Below, piece by piece: positions 1 to 9,665 of a stretch of 25,781 bases of DNA (position 1 is the first letter of the stretch; the number at the start of each line of letters is the position of its first letter). The DNA is from Perkinsus marinus ATCC 50983 (Eukaryota; Perkinsozoa; Perkinsida; Perkinsidae). The notes below the pieces were generated by a model that was not told the DNA's origin, did not search any database, and saw only the letters and a program-made list of their open reading frames with translations. The stretch spans positions 28,547-54,327 of the forward strand of contig NW_003206035.1 in the NCBI RefSeq assembly GCF_000006405.1, read 5' to 3'. The translations under genes were made by a program, and so were the position numbers.

Positions 1-33
1 GAATAAATCTCATGCTAATTTCGGCAGCTATCA

Positions 34-2509
34 TCAGAGAGCATAGAGCAAGGGAGCGAAATCGGTATCGCTGTGCGACTGCATAGTTTGAAAGTGTAAC
101 ATGAAATAGCTGAATTCCAATACTTGTGGCGTTCTGAGCATTGGACAACCAACTTGGTCATTGGATGCACAGCCAAACACAATGACATGGTAGTTCTGGT
201 GATCCGCCTTGAAGACAACCGTTCCCAGATACAGATGTACAGTATGAGAGGAATTACGAGCGAACGCGAGTGAGCTGCAGAAGAGAACAGAAGTCTCAAG
301 CTTCGAACTGTCTTTACTGTGAAAGGAACAGAAACTTTTATCCTCAACAAATAAATTTTTGAGAATTTTTGCCAATTGACGTAACTTCCGATACCTAGTA
401 TACGAGTCTTACTTGCATCCACCACTCTACAGTACGGATTGGCAACTTGAGCAAATGTAATGCCTCTCCTGAAAGATACTCTCTGCGCACAGCGAAGAAT
501 TCCACTCACGTGTAGATATTGATAACGAAAAAGACGTTGAAGACTGATGGGCCGATCTGGTTCATATTCAGAATGATTTGTTCATCATCGCCACTTCCCT
601 CGCCCGTCAGATTATCTCCAGTGTGAACCACAGCGCCTGGCGGAAAATTTCAGAAGACAGAGCTGAAACGATGCTCACCAACTGCGCTATGAGGTCTCTC
701 ACTACGAAGATTCCCGAAGAAAACAGTTTCCAGTACTTCGCCTAAAGAATGAATGATTCTGTCGAACCAGGAGCGCACAAGTTCCACCTGTCTGATCCAT
801 CAAAACACAGCTAACATCAAGATCAACTTGGCCGAAGGTCGTATCCCAGCCTAGTCCGCAGACGATTTGTTGTGTCTGGAAAAAAAAGGACAGTTGTCGT
901 CTACCCAAGACTTCGAACTGATAGTACAAATCGGAGTGAAATCAACTCATCTTTCCGAGCTCTTGTAAATTACCTATACTGATTTACAAGTTCGATTCAT
1001 AATAAATCGAATTTATGCTATTTTATTGGAGTTTCACCCGTTTTACGTGAAGTGGCGTGAAACTCGGTGAAAAACGCGATATTCGCGGCCTGTACTAGTC
1101 GTTAAATATGTTTTTCACTAGTGTTTTTCATATCACGGGTGAAACTCTATTAATAAAGTTTCCTCTAACACGAAGTCAAAAAGTATCAGATTCCCATGCT
1201 GGGAGTTTGCATCCCATGAAAATTCGAAAATCCGCGAAATTCTCCCGAAAAATGAATATTCCCGAACCCTATCACATTTCTGCCAAAATCAAACACGTTC
1301 CCTTTCTGCATTTGAAAATTAACTGCGCATACCGCGCTCTGCCCACGAGCTCCAACTCCGGGAATGTGTCGTCGCACAATCTGAAAAAACCGTAGCGGAC
1401 TCGACCTATTCTGTATCATCTGAAAAAATTACCTGTGTCAGCGACGGCAATACATCCATGAAATGCTGACATCGCAAGGCTCACTCACGCGTCGACACGA
1501 TCCACCGTTGTATGCACTGAAATTTCGATCTGATTTCCACGATTCAACTGACCAACTACGTGAGAAGGCTCCCACTATGAGAGCTCTGAATTTTCCGTAT
1601 TGGTTCATCGCCGATCGAAAAACCTGTTCGGGAAATTATTTCTCTACTCCGCAAGAAAAATCTTACTGGACTCCGCGTTGATTCGTCCGTCACAACAACA
1701 GTACCGCTTTGAACTTGGCCTAGAGAGCCTCCGGTGTAGCAAAACACCGCGATGATTATCAACGGCACATTCTGAGGCATTTTCGATCTGATAAAAATAC
1801 GACCATGTCACAAAACTCACAAACTGTTTTCGATCGACACTTTGTGGGAAACCAATGTTCAAAGAATGCTGACGAGTGCTGAATCGATAGGATATCTTTT
1901 AAAACAGCAACGAAGGATTGATATAGCTTCAACGACGCTCAGCTCGGAATAGATATTTAATCTATGAGTGTTCACCAATTCAACAACTGAGTTTATTACA
2001 AATTTAAAGTCACTTTCTCGTCAACTCCGTCTTTTCTACCGTCCAACTCATCGCCGGAATGGACAAGTGCTTTCCCTAGCGCTTTAAGGTTATTATAATA
2101 TGCGCAATCGACAATAACACCTGAACTGTAATCAGTGTGAACGAGGACAAGAGAGAATCTATAGGCCCAACTTGAAAGATACGGAATAGGTCCATTCGTG
2201 ATTTATACATCGTGAGCGAGCTTTATGATGCCGATCTCCCGGGAAACGGATTTTTTACGTTTTTGCGCTTTTTCATGACAAAAAAGAGAAAAGATCGCCA
2301 TTTTCGGATGACAGTTCTAAGACATTGGACATCACAAATCGACGAGAATTTTGATTGCAAAAGAATAATGCACTCGCGGAGCCGTAGTATACAGTACCTC
2401 TATTGTCGACCGCAATCGCTTGGATATCCACGTCTATTGGATGACCTCCAACGAAGTCCCATAGGACTCCCACAGAATAGGTGCTGTTGGGGGAAAGCGG
2501 GATGGACAT
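34..2509 (-). CDS. Two-domain TerD-family protein, 10 exons
   Basis: TerD proteins are calcium-binding, stress- and tellurite-linked proteins, mostly bacterial, with some protist members. Exons (minus): 2398-2509, 2000-2120, 1667-1787, 1489-1623, 1297-1380, 788-875, 679-741, 510-636, 381-468, 34-342, joined in phase to 415 aa. Exactly bounded introns of 38, 41, 42, 43 and 46 nt occur. Domain 1 (about residues 1-165) shows WDF..PIDVDIQ, then YYNNLKALGKALVHSGDE, GVDEK and FCYTGGSL. Domain 2 (about 195-415) shows GLGWDT..VDLDVS, then GNLRS, VHTGDNLTGEGSGDDEQ, FVINIY, and TFAQVANPYCRVVDAS. The paired acidic residues are those that bind calcium in the family. The start is the ATG at 2509 just before domain 1. 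Exon 5 ends and the last 60 residues are the least certain. Intron 5 (876-1296) carries an F1 MITE. Family call is firm; cellular role unknown. Confidence 0.85.
1027..1149 (-). mobile_element. F1 MITE copy in TerD intron 5
   Basis: A complete 123-bp copy bounded by TGGAGTTTCACCC and GGGTGAAACTCTA, lying between exons 5 and 6 of the TerD gene. It is in reverse orientation relative to the copy at 12545-12676. The left flank ends in TTTTAT and the right begins TTAATAA, so a short TTA/TA-type target is possible but not proven. Confidence 0.8.
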
Positions 2510-2824
2510 TGGCAGGAAGCTGATAAGAGCAGTGTGGGAAAATATGAACATAGTAAACTCAATATTTCGGAGACAACATGAAAAAACTGGGAAGCTTCCC
2601 GAATTCGAATGTGAAAAATTTGATAATGGGCGAGGAAGCTACCAAGCTGAGCTGAGGAATGCAAACATATTTTCCGACACCGGCTGCTACACGTTTGGAT
2701 CGACCCTTCATGACAGCAGCTGTCCAAAAAGAGGCGAAAATTCGCGAGTGCAAAGAAGTGAACAAAACCTCTTTTTTATGAACTTTATTCTCAATTTTTC
2801 TTCAAGAAAGCGGAATTGAAATTT

Positions 2825-3166
2825 TCACTGATGGAGACTGTCTTCGCTGTGTTGAATGATACGGTTCGTATACAGACGACGGATGGCGACACAACATCCC
2901 TCCAGAAAGTGGGTCAAACGAAACCAGTATGCCTAAAGGCACTGCCCTATTTGGCCTTACCCCTTCCGAGGTGAAGTCCTCAGAGGATTGTTGTGATTCC
3001 GTGGTCAGTTGATGCCCTATTCTTTTCACTTCAAGGCGTGCCCTGACGGCGAAAATATCTTCCCGTTTCACTTGTGATGTCCTTCTCTATAACATGAAGT
3101 TACCGAGATGTGAAAGGTTCCTCCGATGTCATCAATGGTTGCTACTTCTAGCAGTTTACGTACCAT
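2825..3166 (-). CDS. Possible small gene with ultrashort introns, unrecognised
   Basis: Minus-strand reading from an ATG at 3166 gives about 21 residues ending at a GTAACT donor. An acceptor 17 nt later would resume an open frame at about 3088 running to a GTAAGG donor at 2960. A TTTAG acceptor 28 nt on leads to a last exon 2825-2932 that starts AYWFRLTHFLEG and ends in a stop. The peptide is hydrophilic with an aromatic stretch near its end. Gaps of 17 and 28 nt are shorter than any well supported intron here (34-37 nt at least), so either the model or the reading is wrong in places. It lies upstream of the TerD gene on the same strand. No family is recognised. Confidence 0.3.
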
Positions 3167-3697
3167 TGTTCCGCCCGTCCCTTTGCGGGCTCTGTTTATT
3201 TGTTTCACTGGTTAAGGCTGCTGTTGATTAACGGCACTTGTGACTCGTATAATCATGTCAAACGTGTATAATTCAGTTTCCACTCAAAAAAAACTTCCAG
3301 CAGTTTGAGGAGCGACACTGGAAGATGCCCCATAAAACGAGATAGCCGCCACCTAAGCAGCGAGCACTAGAGGGTAAAAATGATCACTGTTCACTGAAGC
3401 ACCCTTAGGTGCTAATCTCCCCCGTACGAAGTTTCGCCAGCTGCTCACAGATTCGTCTAAACATTCTATAGGGCAAAGTTGAAACTGTCCAGTGATACAT
3501 CACGACCACTCGAGAAGTCCGCATCACGATTTGTTAAGGTCGTAAATCTGCGTCGAACATTAATGCAGCCGTACTAGAAGCAACACGTGTGGATCTTTTG
3601 GAGGTCACTCCCCTGCTCCTGGCACGGAGTGCCTTGACTGATGGTAAGGACAACGAGACACCAGAAGACAACAAGATGAGTGAGACATGAACTACAC
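3167..3697. other. Gene-free stretch upstream of tRNA-Ala
   Basis: No convincing exon on either strand. A plus-strand segment near 3348-3415 holds the pair CACCTAAGC and CTTAGGTGC, which could form a small stem. I cannot assign it to any RNA family. Confidence 0.4.
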
Positions 3698-3769
3698 GGG
3701 CGTGTGGTGTAGTGGTATCACGTCTGCTTTGCATGCAGAAGGCCCCGGGTTCAAACCCCGGCACGTCCA
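3698..3769 (+). tRNA. tRNA-Ala (anticodon TGC)
   Basis: A 72-nt cloverleaf. The acceptor strands GGGCGTG and CACGTCC pair fully and include the G3:U70 wobble that is the identity element of tRNA-Ala. The D arm starts GTGTAGTGG (A box), the anticodon loop TTTGCAT carries TGC, and the T arm CCGGG-TTCAAAC-CCCGG gives the B box. The discriminator is A3769. There is no intron. Antisense reading of it explains the minus-strand peptide PGFEPG. It is one of two intact tRNAs in the window, both on the plus strand while all supported protein genes are on the minus strand. Confidence 0.97.
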
Positions 3770-3996
3770 ATCTTATAGGCTTGGGAACACCATCAATTCT
3801 AACAGTGTTGTTAGTGAGCGTTACTTACAGTATTGTTACACTATCCTTCCTCTCACTCAGCGGAAGGCTATTACAGCGTGGAACTGATTGGAAATGATGG
3901 TTCCAAGGGTTATGATTCCATGGCGAGTGATGTTAAGTCATTGTTCGAGTCACTCGCACTGGTTTCCCCCTTCATTCATCGTAATATATCAATGGA

Positions 3997-4407
3997 ATGA
4001 CGTATTGCATGCCTTACAGTGATTTTACTTTGCGCCAACTGGCATCTCGTTCGAGATTCCCTCAATCAAACGTGATGTTACAGTGTCCACACTGTAATAA
4101 CTTCTGCTCCACCTCAACTACCCAGGCTTCTGGATTCAACCAGCTCACTACCCAGTCTCAGCATTGCATTCAATTCCAGAAAACTTCTACTAAACAACCC
4201 ATTACGGTCGTCTATAAAACCCAGCAGGTGACCCTTGCCCAACTACTCACAATGCTATCTTCTCAACGGGCCGAGTCATTGCTAGGGTTAGTATTATACC
4301 ACATATATCATCATGAACATTACGGTATCACAACATATTCGAAAATATCATCATTTAAGATTAACTATCGAGTTATCGTATACGGCGACAGCGTCGCATT
4401 ACCTTAA
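3997..4407 (+). CDS. Unrecognised 136-aa ORF with a C2H2-like motif
   Basis: Single open frame, ATG to TAA, the longest plus-strand ORF not explained by a gene on the other strand. Residues 30-34 read CPHCN, followed about 22 residues on by SQHC; spacing and the phrase SGFNQL..QSQHC recall degenerate C2H2 fingers of the form C-x2-C..H..C, with the expected first His replaced by Leu. The rest is Thr/Ser/Gln-rich, with HIYHHEHYG near residue 107. It sits in the 860-bp gap between tRNA-Ala and the aminopeptidase. It could be a small gene, a transposon remnant or chance. I do not recognise a family. Confidence 0.35.
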   Translation: MTYCMPYSDFTLRQLASRSRFPQSNVMLQCPHCNNFCSTSTTQASGFNQLTTQSQHCIQFQKTSTKQPITVVYKTQQVTLAQLLTMLSSQRAESLLGLVLYHIYHHEHYGITTYSKISSFKINYRVIVYGDSVALP

Positions 4408-4631
4408 CTCTGACTTAGGTGCGATCCCTACACCTATACTTGCGCTGAAGTATTTCCACACGACCACTCCGACGACCTCTACCACGGAAAGTCTCCACTC
4501 GAACAGACAGTTTATATCGTCTCTCGACCTTCTTCGGCCCTACGGCTCTGCGACGCCAAGTTCCGTAGTTGTTGTTCGTTGTTACTGCAGTTTAATCTCA
4601 TCCAACAACCATTCATACAGAAACGTTGCCA

Positions 4632-6605
4632 TTACTCATCAAAAACACCAAGCATATCAGCAACAAGGCCCACGCCATATCCACTAGCGCGACCCTCTTT
4701 CCACGTAACCGGGAAGGCCATATCGATATGCAAAAACGACGGCACGCTTCCTCCCTCGCAAGCCGCTCTAAGATTCTCATACACAAACCAACCCGCTGCT
4801 GACACTGGCGCGTCCGTCCTCGTTTTCACCTGAGGGAAAAAAATTCTCTCCCGAGAATTTTCCAAATCCCATCCTACTGAATTCGTGAGATCAGCAACTT
4901 CGCTTTTGAATTGATCTTTGTGTAGTTCCGGACAGAAAATGAGCGGATGAACCAAATCTCCCGTCCTCCTCCCAGAAACCACCGCCCTCTTTTCCAACTC
5001 CTCATCATTGGAGGCAATCGCCGCGTGCAGATGGCCCGTAGCATAACCCGACGCGCCCGTGAGAGTTGCCATATCAATAACGACCTCTGGATTCAAATGC
5101 CTAGCAGCATAGGCCACCCCATCAGCAAGTAGGAGCCGTCCCTCAGCATCAGTGTTGTTGATCTCTACGCTGAGACCAGAGTACATCGAAATAACGTCAT
5201 CAACTCTATATGAAAAAGGCCCGACGGCGTTCTCAGCGAGGCACTCGACGAGATGCAAAGGCTTGCCGTTATTTCCATTACATTCAACCGCAGAAATGAA
5301 CGCTCCCAATAAACCAGCAGCACCTAAACGATCAAGTAGGGATAGCACCAGACCACCTCACTACCTCCCATATCCGTTTTCATTCCCCGCATATTCTCAG
5401 AGCTCTTCAGTGAAAGTCCGCCCGAATCAAAGGTCACTCCCTTCCCCACCAACACTGTACTCGAGTCACCTTCTTTCGCTCCGTCGGGATACCACGAAAG
5501 TCTCAACAACACCGGTGGGCTCTCCGCAGACCCCTTTCCCACGTTCCAGATCCCCCCAAATTTTTTCTCGCCAAGTTGCTTGCCCTCGATTATTTCACAT
5601 CTAACATCATGCCCAGACCTCTTCAGCTCACACGCTATCTTCTCACACACCGACGCGAACGTAATTGGATTTACGCAATTTGGAGGCAGATCCACCAAAG
5701 CAGCCGCACTTCGAATATTCTCTCCCACAATTGCAATTTTTTCCCTCATCCCAATGGGAATTTCACCACACATTTTACTCCACAACGTAGTACTGACCTT
5801 CCCACTAGTCCCCCCATACAAAGGAGCCGCTCGAGCTACTGCCAAGCCACACGCGATCAAATCCTCCTCTTTTTCAGCGTCCGCAAACACCCTTGTCGTT
5901 CCCCCACCGCACATACTACCACTTTCGCCCAACATTTTCGTCACTTTATCCGCTCTCGCCGAGTTCGTAAATCTCGAAAATTCCTCGGGAACTTTCAGCA
6001 CTACAACTTTAGTAAATTTTCCATCACCACTACGGGGCTCCAGTGACACCGTACTCGACAGAAGAGAACCTTTCTCCCTATCCTGAGCCTCAATAAACCT
6101 CTCGAGATGAGATTTCACCATAGTAGGGGCGACCGGCAAGAACCCCTTCAACGCGCCCATTTGGCCCACCACACACGCCGTGTCAACCTCCCCAGAAGTG
6201 TCACCACCAAACTCAATCTTCTTGCGACTTCCAAACACAACGTCGTCAATTTTCGCGATTTCTCGCGAGTAGTCCACAGACCCTCGAAATTTCGCTCCTT
6301 CGTTAATCTACATCAACAAAAAAATATATTTTTTTCTTTCCCGGAGACCAGTGGTGCAAAATTATATGTTCGCTTTTCTCACTAGGGTAGAAATGTACAG
6401 AAAACTTAACAATTTTCCCAAAATTTCCTCATAACTTCCATTCTGTCACCAAAACACCTACATGAACATACTGCCTGAACTATACGAAAATCACCAATAT
6501 TTTATTTTCCCCCTCCAAAAAGCTGCACGAGTAGCCGCTACCAAAAACCTCCTCAAAACCCCCACCCTTCCTCAATACTACCGCAACTCCCGCCAGAGAC
6601 GCCAT
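4632..6605 (-). CDS. M17 leucyl aminopeptidase, NPEPL1-like
   Basis: A zinc metallopeptidase that removes N-terminal residues from peptides, normally cytosolic and hexameric. Exons (minus): 6495-6605, 5365-6307, 4632-5323, giving 581 aa; human NPEPL1 is about 520. The start is ATG 6605. Intron 2 is exactly 41 nt and restores the metal-site phrase DMGGAAGLLGAF. All key residues are visible: zinc ligands K326, D331 and D349 in VGKGVTFDSGG and KTDMGG, D410 and E412 in NNTDAEGR, catalytic K338 and R414. The phrases LAENAVGP, VEINNTDAEGR, DMATLTGASGYATG and GDLVHPLIFCPELH match the NPEPL1 branch rather than LAP3. Exon 1 is the weakest part. Intron 1 (6308-6494) is swollen by an F2 repeat. The enzyme looks active. 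Confidence 0.93.
6361..6480 (-). mobile_element. F2 repeat in aminopeptidase intron 1
   Basis: About 120 bp matching the F2 family: GTAGAAATGTACAG, then a CCCAAAATTT segment and a degraded TGTCACCAAAACACC segment. It lies wholly within intron 1 of the aminopeptidase and accounts for most of that intron's 187 nt. Confidence 0.6.
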
Positions 6606-6980
6606 CGTGCGTTGAAGTAGAAGAACTGGAGATCTTCGCAACACCGCGATGCTCATTAAAACACAAGAGTGAAACGATAAAACTTTTAATACCATAAATC
6701 TGTCACTTCCCAAGAAAGAGTACGCCGACCAAAATTCATCCAACTACGTCGTCCACATTGTAGACAACAACTCCATTTCTGCTATTGCCTGTTCCGCATG
6801 ATTTTCCGAGGGGATAGTTCAAAGCTCAACAACGGTTTGGACTCTATCTATATAGTTGAACTGCGTAACAGTATTTCATATGCTGGTGCTTCGAAGGGCC
6901 TATGTTATATATACATATTAGGGCTACACTATGAATACTAACATACATATAATATTTTATCAATCCACTAGTTATATTTT

Positions 6981-7107
6981 TGGAGTTTCACCTTAGTGAC
7001 ATGAAAAACACTAGTGAAAACACATTTTACGACTACTACAAGCCGCAAATGTCGCGTTTTTCACCGAGTTTTACGCCACTTCAAGTGAACCGAGCGATTT
7101 AACTCCA
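6981..7107 (+). mobile_element. F1 MITE, complete
   Basis: A 127-bp copy from TGGAGTTTCACC to GATTTAACTCCA in the direct orientation. It lies upstream of the aminopeptidase start, in the longest intergenic gap (6606-7797). Several internal positions have drifted from the other copies. Confidence 0.8.
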
Positions 7108-7542
7108 CTACACTATATCTAACTAACCACATCATGCCCTTTCCCTACACTTATAATCATAAGTACACAACACGCAGCACACAATGCCTTCTACATACGC
7201 CAACAACGCTTCACACACGAGACAATGCATTCCGGTTTCAAGTGAATTCATTAATATAATAATATTCCACTCTCACAAAGAATTCTCCCAAATTCCTCAG
7301 AATTCAACCATGTATATATTTTCCCAAATTTACCACAAAAATCCAAAACACCATATCCCAATTTATATGCACTACACACAAAATCACAACTCCTCAACCA
7401 CATATTCATCACAACTATCATCATGCCACATTCAATGTCCACCCCCAGCAGCAACAGTATTTCCCTCATCTTCCCCCCAACTCCACGGTTTTCCCGTACC
7501 TTTCCAAAAACCCTTTTTCTAAATATTAAACATTGGGTTTTC
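7108..7542. other. AT-rich gap between MITE copies
   Basis: Lies between the dynein light chain stop and the aminopeptidase start. It is A/C-rich on the plus strand with short tracts such as CATCACAACTATCATCATG. Open frames on both strands look compositional and I see no splice-consistent exon. It may hold the aminopeptidase promoter and the light chain 3' end. Confidence 0.4.
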
Positions 7543-7623
7543 ATACTCTGTGAAAAAAAAACCCGATATTCATGAAATATGGTTTTCACTACTGTTTTGT
7601 CATATCACTAGGGTGAAACTCCA
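7543..7623 (-). mobile_element. F1 MITE, truncated
   Basis: Ends with CATATCACTAGGGTGAAAC then TCCA, the standard F1 terminus in reverse orientation. The other half is missing or too worn to align. Confidence 0.65.
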
Positions 7624-7667
7624 TTATCATACATAAATATATCTCAATAATCATCTTGATATACATC

Positions 7668-7797
7668 AGACTTTCACCCTAGTGATATGAAAAACACTAG
7701 TGAAAAATATATTTCACGACCACTGCATATCACCGCCAATATCGCTTTTTCCACCGAGTTTTACGCCACTCCACGTAAAACGGGTGATTTAACTCCA
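7668..7797 (+). mobile_element. F1 MITE abutting the LC7 stop codon
   Basis: A 130-bp copy in direct orientation ending TTTAACTCCA at 7797, one base from the TAA stop (7798-7800) of the dynein light chain gene. Its first bases (GACTTTCACCC) are slightly changed from the family ends. Confidence 0.8.
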
Positions 7798-7815
7798 TTA
7801 TAAATATGATTTCCC

Positions 7816-7856
<41 letters not shown>

Positions 7857-9442
7857 CCCCGACTTCCCCAATACTACAGTTTTGAATCACCACCAGAATA
7901 TACTCCGTATTAGCAACAGCGATAATCTCCGTCCCTTCCTTAGTCCTCATCCTGAAGTTAGTCAACTCCGAGTCGTTGCTACTTCCCGCATAACCAATAG
8001 CCGCCATCTGAGGGGAAAATTCCAATTTTCCCCTCGGAAAAATCCAGAAATTTAATTTTTCACCGAAAAAACTCCGACAAAATTTAGATAAAAATGCTAA
8101 GCTATGTTGAAGTTAAATGTTATATGTATAACCGTTGTAAATAACAAGGAGCGATAAATTCACTCCGCAAAAAAAACCGCGCGATTTTTTCCAGCCAAAG
8201 TCGCCAATAGATGCATCGATACCCTCCCAACCTCATATGTATATAATTTCATTCACGCAAAAATTGCAAAGAATTTATCAACAAATTATCACTAAAAAGA
8301 AATAATAAAAAATCATTCTTACACATACCACTCCACGTTCACAAACCCAGCTAGAGGTATTCATAAAATTCACCACCGATTCTTTTCACTCGACAAATAC
8401 CAACATCGAAGTTATTTTCGCATATATATAATTCTCGAGTGAAAATCCCAACAAGGCAAGAACCAAGACTGTTATCGCGCTTAAAATTCTACCGAGAAAA
8501 AAACAGTTGAAATAAAAACTAGCATCGCATCTACAATCCTTCGAAAATAAACCCTTCCCGCCTTACCCCAGCTCCCCTAGGAGGCCCCGACTGTAACAAA
8601 TCTCGCATGCAATCTTTCGCCTTTATATAGAACTCAGAAACCAGCTGCGCATACATCACCGCTTTCTCATAGGGCATTCCTGAAGCAATGTCGGAATATA
8701 TATATACTTTCGTTTCCTCAGCTCAGCTCAGGAGTTTCCTCACTGTATTATGAAAATTTACACGCAATTTAGAGTAGAAGTGTCGACATGCAAATGTGGA
8801 AAAAATGTAAGTTATTCTCCGAAGTTAATCAGAATCGACCTGAGACTATATCGCAAAAATAATATAAATATTGCTATGAACATGTGATGTGATAAAAGTA
8901 ATCGTTTTAAACTGTGATAGCGACAACTTGTTCACTATCATTACTCCCGGAATACTCACAACAATGAAATTTCAAACTTATCGAAAAAAACCAACAATAA
9001 CTCTCCCAGATTCTCCATTACTAATTATGTTATAATAAAGTACATACCAATCTAGTACTCACCCGTTTTACGCGTGATACCCTGCGAAAAACGCGATATT
9101 TGCGCTATGCAGCAGTCGCGAATTCTGTTTTTCACCAGCGTTTTTCATATCACTAGAGTGAAACTCCATCATTACGTTAATAATAAAAGAACATTAAATA
9201 TATAAATAACTCCTCAGACTTGAAGCCTTCGAATTTCAATATAATCTCACCTACCGCACACCAGAACTGTGAAAATTACGAAATCAGCCCCGCCCAAATT
9301 TCCTTCGTGCATTTTCCAACACCCTTCCCGCTTTACTACGCTCATGTTGCTTAACCGGAATCCCGTCCGAATTGAGCACAACATAGCCGATAACTGTAGG
9401 GTCATCAGTAATCTGGTGGATAAGAGTGTCAACGTCGGACAT
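7798..9442 (-). CDS. Dynein light chain, roadblock/LC7 family
   Basis: LC7 dimers bind dynein intermediate chains in cytoplasmic and ciliary dynein. Exons (minus): 9340-9442, 8567-8679, 7798-8007, giving 141 aa from ATG 9442. Exon 1 carries VIGYVVLNSDGIPVKQHE, the exon 1/2 junction gives ERMPYEKAVMYAQLVSEF, and exon 3 carries NDSELTNFRMRTKEGTE and YILVVIQN, which together span the whole roadblock fold. The usual length is about 96-105 aa. The extra length comes from a Gly/Pro-rich insert at the exon 2/3 junction and from a C-terminal tail of about 14 valines encoded by a (GTT)n run, with the stop at the edge of an F1 MITE. Intron 1 (660 nt) holds an F1, an F2 and an F3 repeat; intron 2 is 559 nt. 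Flanked by gene Y and the aminopeptidase, same strand. Confidence 0.92.
7815..7857 (+). repeat. (CAA)14 microsatellite coding poly-valine
   Basis: A pure CAA run of about 14 units. On the minus strand it is (GTT)n in the frame of the LC7 last exon, giving a poly-Val tail after CSIGEVG. Confidence 0.95.
8690..8800 (+). mobile_element. F2 repeat in LC7 intron 1
   Basis: Shows GTCGGAATATATATATAC, TCAGCTCAGCTCAGGAG, TTTCCTCAC and GTAGAAGTGT in the family order. It begins about 10 bp from the acceptor of exon 2. Confidence 0.6.
8865..8955 (+). repeat. F3 repeat copy 1 (others 13675-13760 minus, 14868-14960 plus)
   Basis: Core phrases ATTGCTATGAACATGTGATG and GATAGCGACAACTTGTTC recur in reverse complement at 13675-13760 and, with drift, in direct orientation at 14868-14960. 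All three copies lie in introns (LC7 intron 1 and two introns of gene X). The family is too short to hold a gene and its ends are not clear. Confidence 0.65.
9057..9168 (-). mobile_element. F1 MITE in LC7 intron 1
   Basis: Reverse orientation, from ACTCACCCGTTTTACG to CACTAGAGTGAAACTCCA. The left end has lost a few terminal bases. Confidence 0.75.
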
Positions 9443-9474
9443 GATGAAAAAACTTCCAACTGCTATTTTCCCAT

Positions 9475-9650
9475 ACCCCTACTCAGTGTGAGAGAAATAT
9501 ATGATCGCTCCGCTCAGCTGAGCTCAGGAGTTTACATGTGAATTCAAGTCCGATATTCAGAAACCAATCCGAATTCCACAAAATTTCCTCAGGAGTTCCA
9601 TATTGACACCGACACATAAAGTTGACCATGTGCCCAATTCCCCCGTCATT
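9475..9650 (+). mobile_element. F2 repeat upstream of LC7
   Basis: Contains CTCAGCTGAGCTCAGGAG near 9510 and GTTGACCATGTGCCCAATT near 9620, in the F2 order. It fills most of the 223-nt gap between the gene Y stop and the LC7 start, so the LC7 promoter must lie within or beside it. Confidence 0.6.
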
Positions 9651-9665
9651 CACCGCTTCACAACA

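Noticed and set aside
3340-3430. A possible structured RNA from CACCTAAGC/CTTAGGTGC
   Set aside because: Only one short stem is visible and no known RNA family signature was found.
3534-3770. A 78-aa minus-strand ORF beginning PGFEPG
   Set aside because: Its start is the antisense of tRNA-Ala and the rest has no splice-consistent continuation.
5152-6385. Long plus-strand ORFs rich in Ser, Pro, His and Thr
   Set aside because: They are antisense shadows of the aminopeptidase exons, which have a clear family match.
7184-7589. ORFs of 112 aa on both strands between F1 copies
   Set aside because: Low-complexity composition, no matched splice sites and partial overlap with a MITE remnant.
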